Origin: Thermoflexus sp.
GTDB taxonomy: Bacteria; Chloroflexota; Anaerolineae; Thermoflexales; Thermoflexaceae
Direction of reading: 5' to 3'
NCBI RefSeq assembly: GCF_034432235.1
Contig: NZ_DAOUCJ010000059.1
Span: 1 to 38,588 of the forward strand
DNA length: 38,588 nucleotides
In this document: piece by piece, positions 17,101 to 24,864 of the stretch
Numbering within the stretch: the first letter of the stretch is position 1
Layout of the letters: every line of letters starts with the position of its first letter
Program-made: the position numbers and the translations under genes
The notes under the pieces: generated by a model
What the model was told of the DNA's origin: nothing
Database searches by the model: none
The model's input: the letters and a program-made list of their open reading frames with translations, nothing else

Positions 17101-17763
17101 ATTGTGCGCCGTGCCCCGGATAAAGGGATGATCCGGGGAGAGCGCGCGGGCCCGATGGGCATAGATCCATTCCTCATCGATCATCGCCCGCAGATCCTCC
17201 GGGGTGAGCAGCTCGATCTTGTTGATCTCATGGGAGGTGCGGAAGCCGTCGAAGAAGTGCAGGAAAGGGACGCGCGACTCCAGAGTCGCTGCGTGGGCGA
17301 TCAGCGCCAGATCCTGGGCCTCCTGGACGGAGCCGGAGGCCAGGATAGCGAAGCCGGTCTGGCGGGCGGCCATCACGTCGCTGTGATCGCCGAAGATGGA
17401 GAGCGCATGGGTGGCGATGGTGCGGGCGGCCACGTGGATCACCAGGGGGGTCAGCTCCCCGGCGATCTTATACATATTGGGGATCATCAGGAGCAGGCCC
17501 TGGGAGGCCGTGAAGGTGGTGGCCAGGGCGCCAGTCTGGATCGCGCCGTGAATGGCCCCGGCGGCCCCGCCCTCGCTCTGCATCTCGATCACCTTCGGCA
17601 CTGTCCCCCACAGGTTGGGACGTCCTTTCGCGGCCCATTCATCCGCCAGTTCCCCCATGGGGGATGAGGGGGTGATGGGATAGATCGCAATGACCTCGCT
17701 GAGCTGATAGGCCACGTTTGCCACGGCCTCGTTTCCGTCCACCGTGACCATCGGGCGAGCCAT
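14176..17763 (-). CDS. nifJ: Pyruvate:ferredoxin (flavodoxin) oxidoreductase, single chain
   Basis: A 1195-residue homodimer-type POR that converts pyruvate and CoA to acetyl-CoA, CO2 and reduced ferredoxin. Domains in order: the pyrimidine-binding TPP domain starting near the N-terminus (YPITPSSPMGE), domain II (MGSGAEVAHETVEYLNARG), the gamma domain (FYGLGADGTVSANKNSIKII), a two-cluster ferredoxin domain (CIQCGKCVMVCP and CTGCALCVEVCP), the proximal-cluster cysteines (GACAGCGETPY), and the TPP pyrophosphate site (GDGWAYDIGYGG, then SNTGGQMSKATP). The length matches the family. I start it at 17763, where GGAGG lies 7 nt upstream, not at 17787. It is followed by the DHOD-like gene. Enzymes of this kind support anaerobic or microaerobic metabolism. 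Confidence 0.95.
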   Translation of the reverse strand: MARPMVTVDGNEAVANVAYQLSEVIAIYPITPSSPMGELADEWAAKGRPNLWGTVPKVIEMQSEGGAAGAIHGAIQTGALATTFTASQGLLLMIPNMYKIAGELTPLVIHVAARTIATHALSIFGDHSDVMAARQTGFAILASGSVQEAQDLALIAHAATLESRVPFLHFFDGFRTSHEINKIELLTPEDLRAMIDEEWIYAHRARALSPDHPFIRGTAHNPDTYFQAREAVNPYYRACPTIVQNAMDRLARLVGRHYHLFDYVGDPEAERVIVLMGSGAEVAHETVEYLNARGERVGIIKVRLYRPFSVEHFIQAMPPTAKAIAVLDRTKEPGSAGEPLYLDVVAAVAEAMASGMAPFRQMPRIIGGRYGLSSKEFTPAMVKAVFDELAKERPKNHFTVGICDDVTHTSLEFDPSFSTEDPETVRAVFYGLGADGTVSANKNSIKIIGDETDYYAQGYFVYDSKKSGSVTVSHLRFGPRPIRSAYLIRRANFVACHQFGFLERMDVLQVAEPGAIFLLNSPYGPEEVWDHLPRSVQQAIIEKNLRFYVVDAYRIAREHGLGPRINTILQTCFFALTRILPLEQAVAKIKEAIVKTYGKRGEAIVEKNFAAVDAALQHLHEVKVPGRVTSSFDRRPPVPPEAPEFVQRVTARLIAGEGDLLPVSAFPPDGTWPSGTSKWEKRNIAQEIPVWEPDLCIQCGKCVMVCPHSVIRAKVYDPALLADAPPTFKHAPARWREFKDMAYTIQVSPEDCTGCALCVEVCPAKDKSDVSRKAINMRPQAPRREAERRNWEFFLQLPEVDRLRVNISQVKDVQLLEPLFEFSGACAGCGETPYLSLLTRLFGDRLVIANATGCSSIYGGNLPTTPWTYNREGRGPAWSNSLFEDNAEFGLGMRLSLDKQREYAQELLKRLSAQIGEALVEELLNADQSTEEGIRAQRERVGWLKARLRQLPDSPEVRDLLAVADALVRKSVWIIGGDGWAYDIGYGGLDHVLASGYDVNILVLDTEVYSNTGGQMSKATPRGAVAKFAAGGKRGPKKDLALMAMSYGNVYVARVAMGANDTHTLKAFLEADSYEGPSLIIAYSHCIAHGYDLRYGMEQQKRAVLSGYWPLIRYDPRRLREGLNPLQIDSKPPSLPLSQYMYNETRFTMLLHSRPEIAEELLEEAEADIRFRWRIYEALAQMQLDGHNGGGPSPR

Positions 17764-18064
17764 GAGCAAACCTCCCGCACATTGCAAGTTGCGGAGGCCT
17801 GAGGGCCCAGAAGGGGCGTTCGGATCGACTTTCTTACACTATAATCTGAACCTGAGCAGGCGACGGGTGTCGATCTTCAGGAATTCGGGGTGCTTTCGCT
17901 CATATCGTGGGCGTCCGGGGCTTTCCCGTTGGAAGGTTGCGTGATGGGGCTCGTCGTCAGACCAGGATGGGCGGAGTTCCCTGGATGGGTCCCTGGGGGC
18001 CTCCCATGTCGGTGGGGGCGGCGTTATGATAAAGGCGTGGCTGGACGTTCCCCTGGAGCCTCCG
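17764..18064. other. Divergent intergenic region
   Basis: This 301-bp stretch separates the divergent nifJ and metallopeptidase genes. A TATAAT lies at 17840-17845 on the plus strand and its overlapping complement reads TATAGT on the minus strand, so both could be -10 elements. Neither has a convincing -35. A weaker TATGAT is at 18025-18030. I see no gene or structured RNA here. Confidence 0.3.
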
Positions 18065-20023
18065 ATGATGCGAACAGAAGTATTCCGATGGGTTCTTCTC
18101 ACGCTGGTCCTGAGCGGGATGTGCGGGCACCGGGAGATGCCCGGCAGGATCCCCTCACCCGAGAGCCCGGCCGCCACACCGATGCGGAGGCCGTCCCCTT
18201 CTGGGGATGTCCGCGCGGAGGAGACTCTCCAGGCCCTCCAGCAGGTGGATCCTCCGGTGCGGGATCTTCGGGATCTGGCGGTGCGATATCTCGGTCTTCC
18301 CACCGATACGCCTGAGACAGCCTGCCGGCCGGAGCGGGATCTTCCTATCGGCGCCCGGCGATCCTTCCTCGTCTCTAACCCGGACACGAACGAAACTTTC
18401 ACCGTCACCGCCGTCTTGCGGGCGAAAACCCCCCACCTCTACCTCTGGGTGGAGGAAGGGCGGACGGTGGATCCGGCGGACTTGCGGGCGGCGGCCGAAA
18501 CTTTCGAGGGGAAGACTTACCCCACCGTCCGCGCGTTTTTCGGAAGTGAATGGACGCCCGGGGTGGATTGCGATCCCCATCTCTTTGTCCTCCACGCCGG
18601 CAGGCTGGGAAGCGTGGCCGGCTACTACGCCAGCAAGGATGAATTCCCCCGGGCGGTGCGGTCCGATTCCAACGAGGCGGAGATGTTCTACATCAACCTG
18701 GATGCCGTGCGCGTCCGGTCCGATTTCTACCATGGGGTGCTGGCCCACGAATTCCAGCACATGATCCACTGGCACCAGGATCGAAATGAGGAGACCTGGC
18801 TCAACGAGGGGGCTTCGGAGCTGGCGGCTTTCCTCACCGGCTTCGATGTGGGTGGCTTCGAAACGGCCTTCTTAGCCCGCCCGGACACCCAGCTGAACGC
18901 CTGGGGGACGCAGGAGGAGGGGAACGCCGAGCATTACGGCGCTGCTTTTCTCTTCCTCGAATATTTCCTGGAGCGTTTCGGGGAGGAAGCCACCCGGCGC
19001 CTGGTGGCCCATCCGGAGAACGGCTTGGCCGCGGTGGACGCCGTGCTGCGGGAGATCGGAGCCGAAGAGGATGCCGATACCCTCTTCCTGGAATGGGTCG
19101 CGGCGAACTTCCTGGATCACGCGGAGCCCCCTTCTGGACCGCGCTACCGGGCCTTGCGGCTTCCGGAGCCCCGCCTGGCCGCCCGGGTGCGCCGTCTTCC
19201 CGAGGAGATCCGGGACACGGTGTTCCCTTACGCCGCCGATTACATCGAGCTGCCGGCCGGGCAAAGCCTGGCCCTCGCCTTCCAGGGCTCCATCACTCTT
19301 CCTTTGATCGCCGCTTCTCCCTTCGAAGGGCAGCGTTTCTGGTACGCGGTGCGGGGAGATGACAGCAATCCCCGGCTGACCCGTCCGGTGGACCTGCGGG
19401 GGGTATCCCGGGCCACCCTGCGCTATCGGATCTGGTATGATCTGGAAAAGGATTGGGATTACGCTTACGTCAGCGTCTCCACCGACGGAGGACGCCGCTG
19501 GACGCTGCTGCAGGTGCCCTCCGGGACCAGCGCGAACCCGAATCACAACAACCTGGGGTGGGGCTACACGGGCGTGAGCGGCGGCGGGGAACAGCCCCGC
19601 TGGATCACCGAGACGGTGGATCTCACGCCCTACGCGGGGCGGGTGATTCACCTGCGCTTTGAGGTGGTCACCGACGACGCCGTCAACCGTCCCGGGGTGG
19701 CCCTCGATGCCATCGAGATCCCGGAGATCGGGTTCTGGGATGGAGCCGAAGGGGAGGCCGGGTGGGAGGCCGAGGGGTGGGCCCGGGTGTCCTCCCGGGT
19801 GCCGGTTCGCTTCGCCCTCCAGATCCTCCGCCTCCGGAAGGATGGGGAAGCGCAGGTGGAGCGATTGCCCTTGAGGGCGGATGGAAGCGGGGCATGGCTG
19901 ATCGAAGCCGGGCCCGATCGGCGGGTGGTGCTGGCGATCGCGGCCTTGGCGCGGTTTACCACGGAGCCCGCCCCCTATACGGTGCGGGTGGCGCTCCCGG
20001 AGAGCGTAGGAGGGCGGCATTGA
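18065..20023 (+). CDS. Secreted lipoprotein metallopeptidase, immune-inhibitor-A-like
   Basis: A 652-residue zinc peptidase. The N-terminus is a lipoprotein signal (hydrophobic core then LSGMC) and a Pro/Ser-rich spacer. The catalytic site is HEFQH (residues 228-232), followed by a downstream Glu in ETWLNEGASELAAF, an arrangement seen in gluzincin-like secreted peptidases. The C-terminal half carries a beta-sandwich like that of M6/immune inhibitor A proteins (VSVSTDGGRRWTLLQ, PYAGRVIHLRFEVVTD). I moved the start from 18026 to 18065 because a ribosome site (GGAG) and the signal peptide begin there. It heads a run of closely spaced plus-strand genes of the cell envelope. The target protein is unknown. 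Confidence 0.82.
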   Translation: MMRTEVFRWVLLTLVLSGMCGHREMPGRIPSPESPAATPMRRPSPSGDVRAEETLQALQQVDPPVRDLRDLAVRYLGLPTDTPETACRPERDLPIGARRSFLVSNPDTNETFTVTAVLRAKTPHLYLWVEEGRTVDPADLRAAAETFEGKTYPTVRAFFGSEWTPGVDCDPHLFVLHAGRLGSVAGYYASKDEFPRAVRSDSNEAEMFYINLDAVRVRSDFYHGVLAHEFQHMIHWHQDRNEETWLNEGASELAAFLTGFDVGGFETAFLARPDTQLNAWGTQEEGNAEHYGAAFLFLEYFLERFGEEATRRLVAHPENGLAAVDAVLREIGAEEDADTLFLEWVAANFLDHAEPPSGPRYRALRLPEPRLAARVRRLPEEIRDTVFPYAADYIELPAGQSLALAFQGSITLPLIAASPFEGQRFWYAVRGDDSNPRLTRPVDLRGVSRATLRYRIWYDLEKDWDYAYVSVSTDGGRRWTLLQVPSGTSANPNHNNLGWGYTGVSGGGEQPRWITETVDLTPYAGRVIHLRFEVVTDDAVNRPGVALDAIEIPEIGFWDGAEGEAGWEAEGWARVSSRVPVRFALQILRLRKDGEAQVERLPLRADGSGAWLIEAGPDRRVVLAIAALARFTTEPAPYTVRVALPESVGGRH

Positions 20024-20046
20024 GTGGGGAACGGGAGGCAGAGGGG

Positions 20047-20358
20047 ATGAGGTCGGCGTGGGAGGCCTGGCTGGAGCGGGTGCTGGAGGATGAAAGCTGG
20101 CGGAGCGGCTTGACCGATGATCAGGCGGAGCGCCTGCTCCGGTGGGCCCTCGCCCGGATCGGTTCCCATCCTGGAGAGACGGGGGAGGCCGTGCGTCAGG
20201 CTATGCGCCGGATCCGGCGCGCCGTTCAGGCTTCGGAAGAGGAGGCCAGAGCCTTGCTCGCCGAATGGGGGCTTCACGTGCCGCCAGGATGGAAGAGCTG
20301 GACGGTGGAGGATCGCCTGGTATGGGTGCTGGATGCGCTGGCCCCCTGGCAGCCGTAG
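20047..20358 (+). CDS. Small helical protein of unknown function
   Basis: A 103-residue protein with no recognised domain. GGGAGG is 8 nt upstream of the ATG, and the gene lies 23 bp after the metallopeptidase gene and 47 bp before the phospholipase-D-like gene. It is rich in Trp, Arg and Glu and predicted fully helical, with a repeated pattern of small amphipathic helices (RLLRWALARIG, then AVRQAMRRIRRAVQ). No signal peptide, Cys or membrane segment is present, so it is likely cytoplasmic. The upstream open frame is a shadow of the peptidase gene. Confidence 0.65.
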   Translation: MRSAWEAWLERVLEDESWRSGLTDDQAERLLRWALARIGSHPGETGEAVRQAMRRIRRAVQASEEEARALLAEWGLHVPPGWKSWTVEDRLVWVLDALAPWQP

Positions 20359-20405
20359 CCCGTTCGCTGGAGCGTCCATCCCGAATCCCGGAGGAGGGGA
20401 AAACC

Positions 20406-21578
20406 ATGACTGCCTCCCGCCCGCGACGGACACGAAAAGCTGCGTTGCCCGTACCCTGGGGAACGCTCCCCCTCACCGGGCTGATCGGCCTGGCCGTCCT
20501 GGCGCTGCTCGTGCTGGCTGTCATTTATCGTCTGGGCCGACCGGGCGTTTCCCCTTCCCCTTCTCCCCCGGTGGGGTCGGGAAGCTGGTATGAAGTGTTC
20601 TTCACCACCCCGCGCTTCCCGGATGCTCCGGAGTTCCACCGGGGAGGGGTGGTCGATTCGCTGATCGCGGCCATTGAGGGCGCGCGCCAAACCCTGGATG
20701 TGGCGGTTTACGACATCGATCTGATGCCGGTGGCGGATGCGCTGTTGCGGGCCCGTGATCGTGGGGTTCGGGTTCGGGTGGTCACCGAAACCGACAACGC
20801 GGGCACAAAAGCCATCGCCCGCCTGCGGGCGGGGGGCATCCCGGTGGTCACCGACGAGCGGAACGGCTATATGCACAACAAGTTCATGGTCATCGACGGC
20901 GAGCGGGTGTGGACGGGCTCGATGAACTTCACCGACAACGATGCCTATCAGAACAACAACAATGCGGCGCTTCTCCGATCGCCGGAGCTGGCCCGCAACT
21001 ACGCCGTCAAGTTCGCGGCCATGTTCGAGCGCCGGGCCTTCGGTCCGGCCCGCTCCTCCGGGGACACGGTTCCTCGATTGACCATCCAGGGGATCCCGGT
21101 GGAAAATTACTTCGCGCCGGAGGATCCAACTGTGGAAGCCATCCGGGCGGCGCTCCGCAACGCCCGGGAGCGGATTGTGTTTATGGCCTTCTCCTTCACC
21201 CATCCCCGCATCGGCGATGTGCTGCTGGAGCGAGCGCAGGCGGGGGTGGAAATCCACGGCGTGATGGAACGCAGCGGCGCGGAGGCGCCAGTCAGCCAGT
21301 TCAACCGTCTGCGGCGGGCGGGGATCGACGTGCTGAAAGACGGCAACCCTTATACCATGCACCACAAGGTCTTTGTCATCGATCGGCGGGTGGTGATCTT
21401 CGGATCGTATAATTTTTCCCGCAACGCGGCGGAGGATAATGATGAGAATTTCCTGATCGTGGCGGATCCGGCGATGGCGGCGCGCTTTGAGGAAGAGTTC
21501 GCACGGGTTTATGAGCAGGCGCTGAACCCACCCCGTGTGGGATGGCCGACGGTGGAATGGGCTTTCGCGTTTCGGTAA
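20406..21578 (+). CDS. Membrane-anchored phospholipase-D-like protein
   Basis: A 390-residue protein with a basic N-terminus, one transmembrane anchor (about residues 20-40) and two HKD motifs: H157-x-K159-x4-D in MHNKFMVID, and H319-x-K321-x4-D in MHHKVFVID. Each is followed by the usual GS-x-N (TGSMNFT, FGSYNFS). Two intact HKD motifs in one chain make one active site. Members of this group act as phospholipases, phosphodiesterases or nucleases of the Nuc type; the external location and compact domains suit an extracellular nuclease or phospholipase. The start at 20406 has GGAGG upstream. It overlaps or abuts the CPBP gene downstream. Confidence 0.88.
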   Translation: MTASRPRRTRKAALPVPWGTLPLTGLIGLAVLALLVLAVIYRLGRPGVSPSPSPPVGSGSWYEVFFTTPRFPDAPEFHRGGVVDSLIAAIEGARQTLDVAVYDIDLMPVADALLRARDRGVRVRVVTETDNAGTKAIARLRAGGIPVVTDERNGYMHNKFMVIDGERVWTGSMNFTDNDAYQNNNNAALLRSPELARNYAVKFAAMFERRAFGPARSSGDTVPRLTIQGIPVENYFAPEDPTVEAIRAALRNARERIVFMAFSFTHPRIGDVLLERAQAGVEIHGVMERSGAEAPVSQFNRLRRAGIDVLKDGNPYTMHHKVFVIDRRVVIFGSYNFSRNAAEDNDENFLIVADPAMAARFEEEFARVYEQALNPPRVGWPTVEWAFAFR

Positions 21579-21604
21579 CCTCAATGCCCAGGAGCATTTC
21601 GGCG

Positions 21605-22393
21605 ATGGCTGCGACACGTCCCCCCCGCCCCTCGTCATCGGAAGAACTGGAGCCCGCCCCGCCATGGGGAATCGGCTTGGCCTTGACGGCCCTGGCGTAT
21701 TTCCTGATGGTCCAGTTCATGCTGGGTGTTCTCGTCTTTCTGATCTACTGGGCGCTGCTGGAGCCCGGTCAGCCCTTTGCCGCCGCGTTCCAGCGGGCAG
21801 CCGCCAGCGGGCGCTTCATGGGGCTGGCCAACGGCCTCATTTATCTCTTCATCCTGCTCACGATAACGGCTGGCCTGCGCCTGTGGGTGCGTGGGCCTTT
21901 GGGCCCAGCCCTCCGCCTCGTTCCCCCGGTCCGGATCCCCTTGTGGGCGACGCCGTTCCTGGCCCTGGGCCTGGGGGTCGCGCTGGATGCTGTGACCATG
22001 GCCCTGGGTCGCCCGGTCATCCCGGAAACCCTGGTTCCCCTATTTCGAGGGCGGGATCCGCTGGGATGGGCCGCGATGGGGTTCCTCACCGTGGTGGTCG
22101 GGCCGCCCACCGAGGAGCTGCTCTTCCGGGGCCTGCTGTATCCGGCTCTGGCGGCGCGGGTGGGCCCCATGTTTTCCATTTATCTGGTCTCCTTGATTTT
22201 CGCCCTCTTTCATCTCTTCACTTATGGCGGCACGGCAGACCAGTGGTTCTGGATCGCCCAGGCGTTCCTGGTAGGCCTGGCGCTGACCGGCCTGCGGGCT
22301 CGCACCCGTTCCCTGTGGCCTCCCATCGTGATGCATATGACGTTGAACCTTTACGCCACCCTCGAAGCGATTTTCCTGCTCAACTTCCGGTGA
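21605..22393 (+). CDS. CPBP-family intramembrane metalloprotease
   Basis: A 262-residue multi-pass membrane protein of the CPBP (CAAX protease and bacteriocin-processing, Abi) family. Motif 1 is E170-E171-x3-R175 (TEELLFRG), motif 2 ends in H203 (FALFH), and motif 3 is H244-x3-N248 (HMTLN); all catalytic residues are present. About seven hydrophobic segments are visible. The start is uncertain: in-frame ATGs exist at 21542, 21557, 21584 and 21605. I chose 21605 because AGGAG lies 10 nt upstream and the others would overlap the preceding gene or lack a ribosome site. Bacterial members process small proteins or peptides; the substrate is unknown. Confidence 0.85.
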   Translation: MAATRPPRPSSSEELEPAPPWGIGLALTALAYFLMVQFMLGVLVFLIYWALLEPGQPFAAAFQRAAASGRFMGLANGLIYLFILLTITAGLRLWVRGPLGPALRLVPPVRIPLWATPFLALGLGVALDAVTMALGRPVIPETLVPLFRGRDPLGWAAMGFLTVVVGPPTEELLFRGLLYPALAARVGPMFSIYLVSLIFALFHLFTYGGTADQWFWIAQAFLVGLALTGLRARTRSLWPPIVMHMTLNLYATLEAIFLLNFR

Positions 22394-22441
22394 GCCGATC
22401 GCGCTCCCTTCCGGTCCACCTCCCGCATGCAGGAGGATCCT

Positions 22442-23215
22442 ATGGCATATACCTCAATCCTGGTGGAAGCTGTGGAGAACGTCGGGTTGATCCGCCTGAA
22501 TCGGCCTCAACAGCTCAACGCCCTCAACAGCGTCCTGATGGAGGAGCTGGCCACCGCCCTGGAGGCTTTCGACCGGGATGACCAGATCCGGTGCATCGTG
22601 ATCACCGGCAACGAACGGGCCTTCGCAGCCGGCGCAGATATCAAAGAGATGGCGGAGGCCAGCGCAGTGGAGATGTTGCTCCGGGATAACATCTCCCGGT
22701 GGGATCGAATCCAGCGGATCCGGAAGCCGATCATCGCCGCGGTGTCCGGCTGGTGTCTGGGCGGAGGATGCGAGCTGGCGATGGCCTGTGACATCATCAT
22801 CGCTTCCGAGACGGCCGTCTTCGGCCAGCCGGAGATCAATATCGGTGTGATGCCGGGCGCTGGGGGAACCCAGCGCCTGACCCGGGCGATCGGCAAATCG
22901 AAGGCGATGGAGATGATCCTCACCGGACGCTACATGAACGCCCGCGAAGCCGAGGCCGCCGGGCTGGTCTCCCGCGTGGTCCCGGTGGAAACCTACCTGG
23001 ATGAAGCCATCCGCCTGGCGAAGGAGATCGCCGCCCGTCCCCCCATCGCCGTCCGGCTGGCGAAAGAGGCGGTGAACCGAGCCTTCGAGACCAGCCTGCG
23101 GGATGGCCTGGAATACGAGCGGCGGTTGTTCTACTTCCTGTTTGCCACAGAAGATCAGAAGGAAGGCATGCGAGCCTTCATCGAGAAGCGAAAGCCGGAA
23201 TGGAAAGGACGCTGA
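22442..23215 (+). CDS. Enoyl-CoA hydratase
   Basis: A 257-residue crotonase-fold enzyme that hydrates 2-enoyl-CoA in fatty acid or amino acid breakdown. The two catalytic glutamates are present and 20 residues apart as in rat mitochondrial crotonase: E111 (GGGCELAMACD) and E131 (FGQPEINIG). The oxyanion-hole segment is FAAGADIKEM. GGAGG lies 5 nt before the ATG at 22442; an earlier ATG at 22427 overlaps the ribosome site. No other beta-oxidation genes are adjacent, so its pathway is open; the short-chain specificity is a guess from the family. Confidence 0.92.
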   Translation: MAYTSILVEAVENVGLIRLNRPQQLNALNSVLMEELATALEAFDRDDQIRCIVITGNERAFAAGADIKEMAEASAVEMLLRDNISRWDRIQRIRKPIIAAVSGWCLGGGCELAMACDIIIASETAVFGQPEINIGVMPGAGGTQRLTRAIGKSKAMEMILTGRYMNAREAEAAGLVSRVVPVETYLDEAIRLAKEIAARPPIAVRLAKEAVNRAFETSLRDGLEYERRLFYFLFATEDQKEGMRAFIEKRKPEWKGR

Positions 23216-24060
23216 GCCCGGTGAGCTCATTGATCAGTTTCCGGACCCTTACCCTGGCCCTGGAGGCGGTGCGCTGGAATTCGAGCGGCCCCGCCCTGAT
23301 CCTGGTGGCTCCGGAGGTGGAGCGTCGGGTGCGGGGAGGCCTCGCCACCATCCTCGGCGCGGTCCAGGCGGCGATGCGAGGGAACACCTGGATCACCCCT
23401 GCCTTCACCTCGCGGACCATGGTTTACCCGCGGGTGGGGCCACCGGATAACGGGGTGGTCTATCTGGCCATGCAGGCGGCCAACGCCCGGGCCACGTTCT
23501 TTCAAAGCGATTTGCCGGCGGATCCAGAATGGGGGCCGTTCCCGGAGGAGGTTCGTCGGCTCCCCGGGGCGCGACGCAGCGAGCATCCCGTCCTCTCATT
23601 CCTGGCAGTGGGCCCCCAGGCGGAGGCCGCCATCGCCGCGCAATCCCTTCTGGATCCATGGGGGCCCCTTCGCTGGCTGCATGCGGAGGATGGCGATGTG
23701 CTCCTGGTGGGGGCGGATCACACCATGAATGTGGCCATCCATTACGTGGAAGCCCTGGCCGGCCGGAAGACCTTCGTCCGCTGGGCGTTGATGGATCGAC
23801 GGGTAGTGGAATTGCCGGGCTTTCCGGGGTGCCGGCGGGGCTTTGGGGCGGCCGCCCCGGTGCTGGAACCGGCCACCCGTCGGGTCCACCTGGGAGATTG
23901 GGCCATCCAGGGATTGCCGCTGGGGCGGATGGTCCAGCTCCTGCTGGATCTCCTGCGTCGGGATCCGATGGCCCTGCTCTGTGAGGACCCCCTTTGCCTG
24001 CTCTGTCATGCGGTCCGACAGCATGTGCTGTATGGATCCCGCGTCATGCGGGAAAACTGA
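23200..24060 (+). CDS. AAC(3)/YokD-fold acetyltransferase-like protein
   Basis: A 286-residue protein that resembles the antibiotic N3-acetyltransferase family: TSRTMVYPRVGPPDNGV near residue 70, the SEHPVLSFLAVGP region, and LLVGADHTMNVAIHYVEAL around residues 170-190, which matches the conserved N-x3-H-x2-E active-site segment. The family transfers acetyl from acetyl-CoA to 3-amino groups, but many members are not resistance enzymes. It overlaps the enoyl-CoA hydratase gene by 16 bp; a GTG at 23221 is an alternative start. A Cys-x2-Cys pair near the C-terminus (LCLLCH) is unusual. Function here is not established. Confidence 0.7.
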   Translation: MERTLSPVSSLISFRTLTLALEAVRWNSSGPALILVAPEVERRVRGGLATILGAVQAAMRGNTWITPAFTSRTMVYPRVGPPDNGVVYLAMQAANARATFFQSDLPADPEWGPFPEEVRRLPGARRSEHPVLSFLAVGPQAEAAIAAQSLLDPWGPLRWLHAEDGDVLLVGADHTMNVAIHYVEALAGRKTFVRWALMDRRVVELPGFPGCRRGFGAAAPVLEPATRRVHLGDWAIQGLPLGRMVQLLLDLLRRDPMALLCEDPLCLLCHAVRQHVLYGSRVMREN

Positions 24061-24086
24061 TCTTCCACCCTCCGGAGGGAATTCCC

Positions 24087-24503
24087 ATGGCCCGGGAAGT
24101 GATTGTGGCGGAGAAAGCCCCCGCGGCGGTTGGCCCCTATTCTCAGGCGATCCGGATCGGGAACCTCATCTTCACCGCGGGGCAATTGGGTCTGGCCCCC
24201 GACACCCGCCAGCTGGCCGGGCCGGATATCGAGAGCCAGACCCGACAGGCCCTGGAGAACCTGCGGGCGATCCTGGAGGCGGCGGGATCCTGCCTGCGCC
24301 ATGTGGTCAAGACGACGGTCTTTCTGGTGGATCTCGCCGAGTGGCCCCGGATGAATGCCGTCTATGCCGAGTTCTTCCCCGAGGCGCCGCCAGCCCGCTC
24401 GGCGGTGGGCGTGGCCGCGCTCCCCATGGGCGCCCGGGTGGAGATCGAGGCGGTGGCGGAGGTGTGCGACTGTCCTTCCCCAGAGGCATGCGGATGCCGG
24501 TAG
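24087..24503 (+). CDS. RidA-family protein with Cys-rich tail
   Basis: A 138-residue member of the RidA/YjgF/UK114 family, which hydrolyses reactive enamines and imines made by PLP enzymes. The conserved N-terminal VGPYSQAI, the middle NLRAILEAAGS, and the C-terminal PARSAVGVAALPMGARVEIEAVA with the substrate-carboxylate-binding Arg are all present. GGAGG is 8 nt before the ATG. Unlike standard RidA, which ends after the last strand, this protein adds about 12 residues containing CxC-x5-CxC. The tail could bind a metal or form disulfides. It lies 26 bp after the AAC(3)-like gene. Confidence 0.88.
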   Translation: MAREVIVAEKAPAAVGPYSQAIRIGNLIFTAGQLGLAPDTRQLAGPDIESQTRQALENLRAILEAAGSCLRHVVKTTVFLVDLAEWPRMNAVYAEFFPEAPPARSAVGVAALPMGARVEIEAVAEVCDCPSPEACGCR

Positions 24504-24546
24504 GCAGCCCAGCTGTTCTCTCAAGATCCAAATGCGGTCCGCCGCC

Positions 24547-24576
24547 TTGACAGTGCTCATGGCTCCAAGGTAAAAT
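24547..24576 (+). promoter_or_regulatory. Promoter of the tRNA-Ala pair
   Basis: TTGACA (24547-24552) and TAAAAT (24571-24576) are spaced by 18 bp, a near-consensus stable-RNA promoter ending 12 bp before the first tRNA. Confidence 0.75.
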
Positions 24577-24588
24577 AAACGTGCCAGT

Positions 24589-24661
24589 GGGGCCGTAGCT
24601 CAGCTGGGAGAGCGCTCCTCTCGCACGGGAGAGGTCGCCGGTTCGAATCCGGTCGGCTCCA
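24589..24661 (+). tRNA. tRNA-Ala (anticodon CGC)
   Basis: A 73-nt cloverleaf: acceptor GGGGCCG/CGGCTCC with a G-U pair and discriminator A; D stem GCTC/GAGC; anticodon loop CTCGCAC reading CGC, for GCG codons; T arm GCCGG-TTCGAAT-CCGGT. The 3' CCA is not encoded. Confidence 0.95.
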
Positions 24662-24668
24662 CTGCTGT

Positions 24669-24741
24669 GGGCCCGTAGCGCAGTTGGGAGCGCGCCGCCG
24701 TGGCACGGCGGAGGTCACGGGTTCGAATCCCGTCGGGTCCA
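24669..24741 (+). tRNA. tRNA-Ala (anticodon GGC)
   Basis: A 73-nt cloverleaf 7 bp after the first: acceptor GGGCCCG/CGGGTCC with discriminator A; D stem GCGC/GCGC; anticodon stem CCGCC/GGCGG with loop GTGGCAC reading GGC, for GCC codons; T arm ACGGG-TTCGAAT-CCCGT. The 3' CCA is not encoded. Confidence 0.95.
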
Positions 24742-24751
24742 CCTTCTCCCG

Positions 24752-24777
24752 GGGCGCGAAGGCGCCCTGTTGTTTTA
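24752..24777 (+). terminator. Intrinsic terminator of the tRNA operon
   Basis: GGGCGC-GAAG-GCGCCC stem-loop (24752-24767) followed by TGTTGTTTTA. It closes the two-tRNA transcript and insulates it from the T-box leader. Confidence 0.8.
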
Positions 24778-24864
24778 TCCGAAGTTCCCTGGAGCGCCAA
24801 GAGCCCTCTTTACCAGCCGGCGACGGAGACAAACTGAGCGGAAATTGATTTGTTCTCGCAGATG

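Noticed and set aside
15574..17667. Long plus-strand open frame opposite nifJ
   Set aside because: Antisense shadow of a fully recognised enzyme; His/Gly/Asp-rich without domains.
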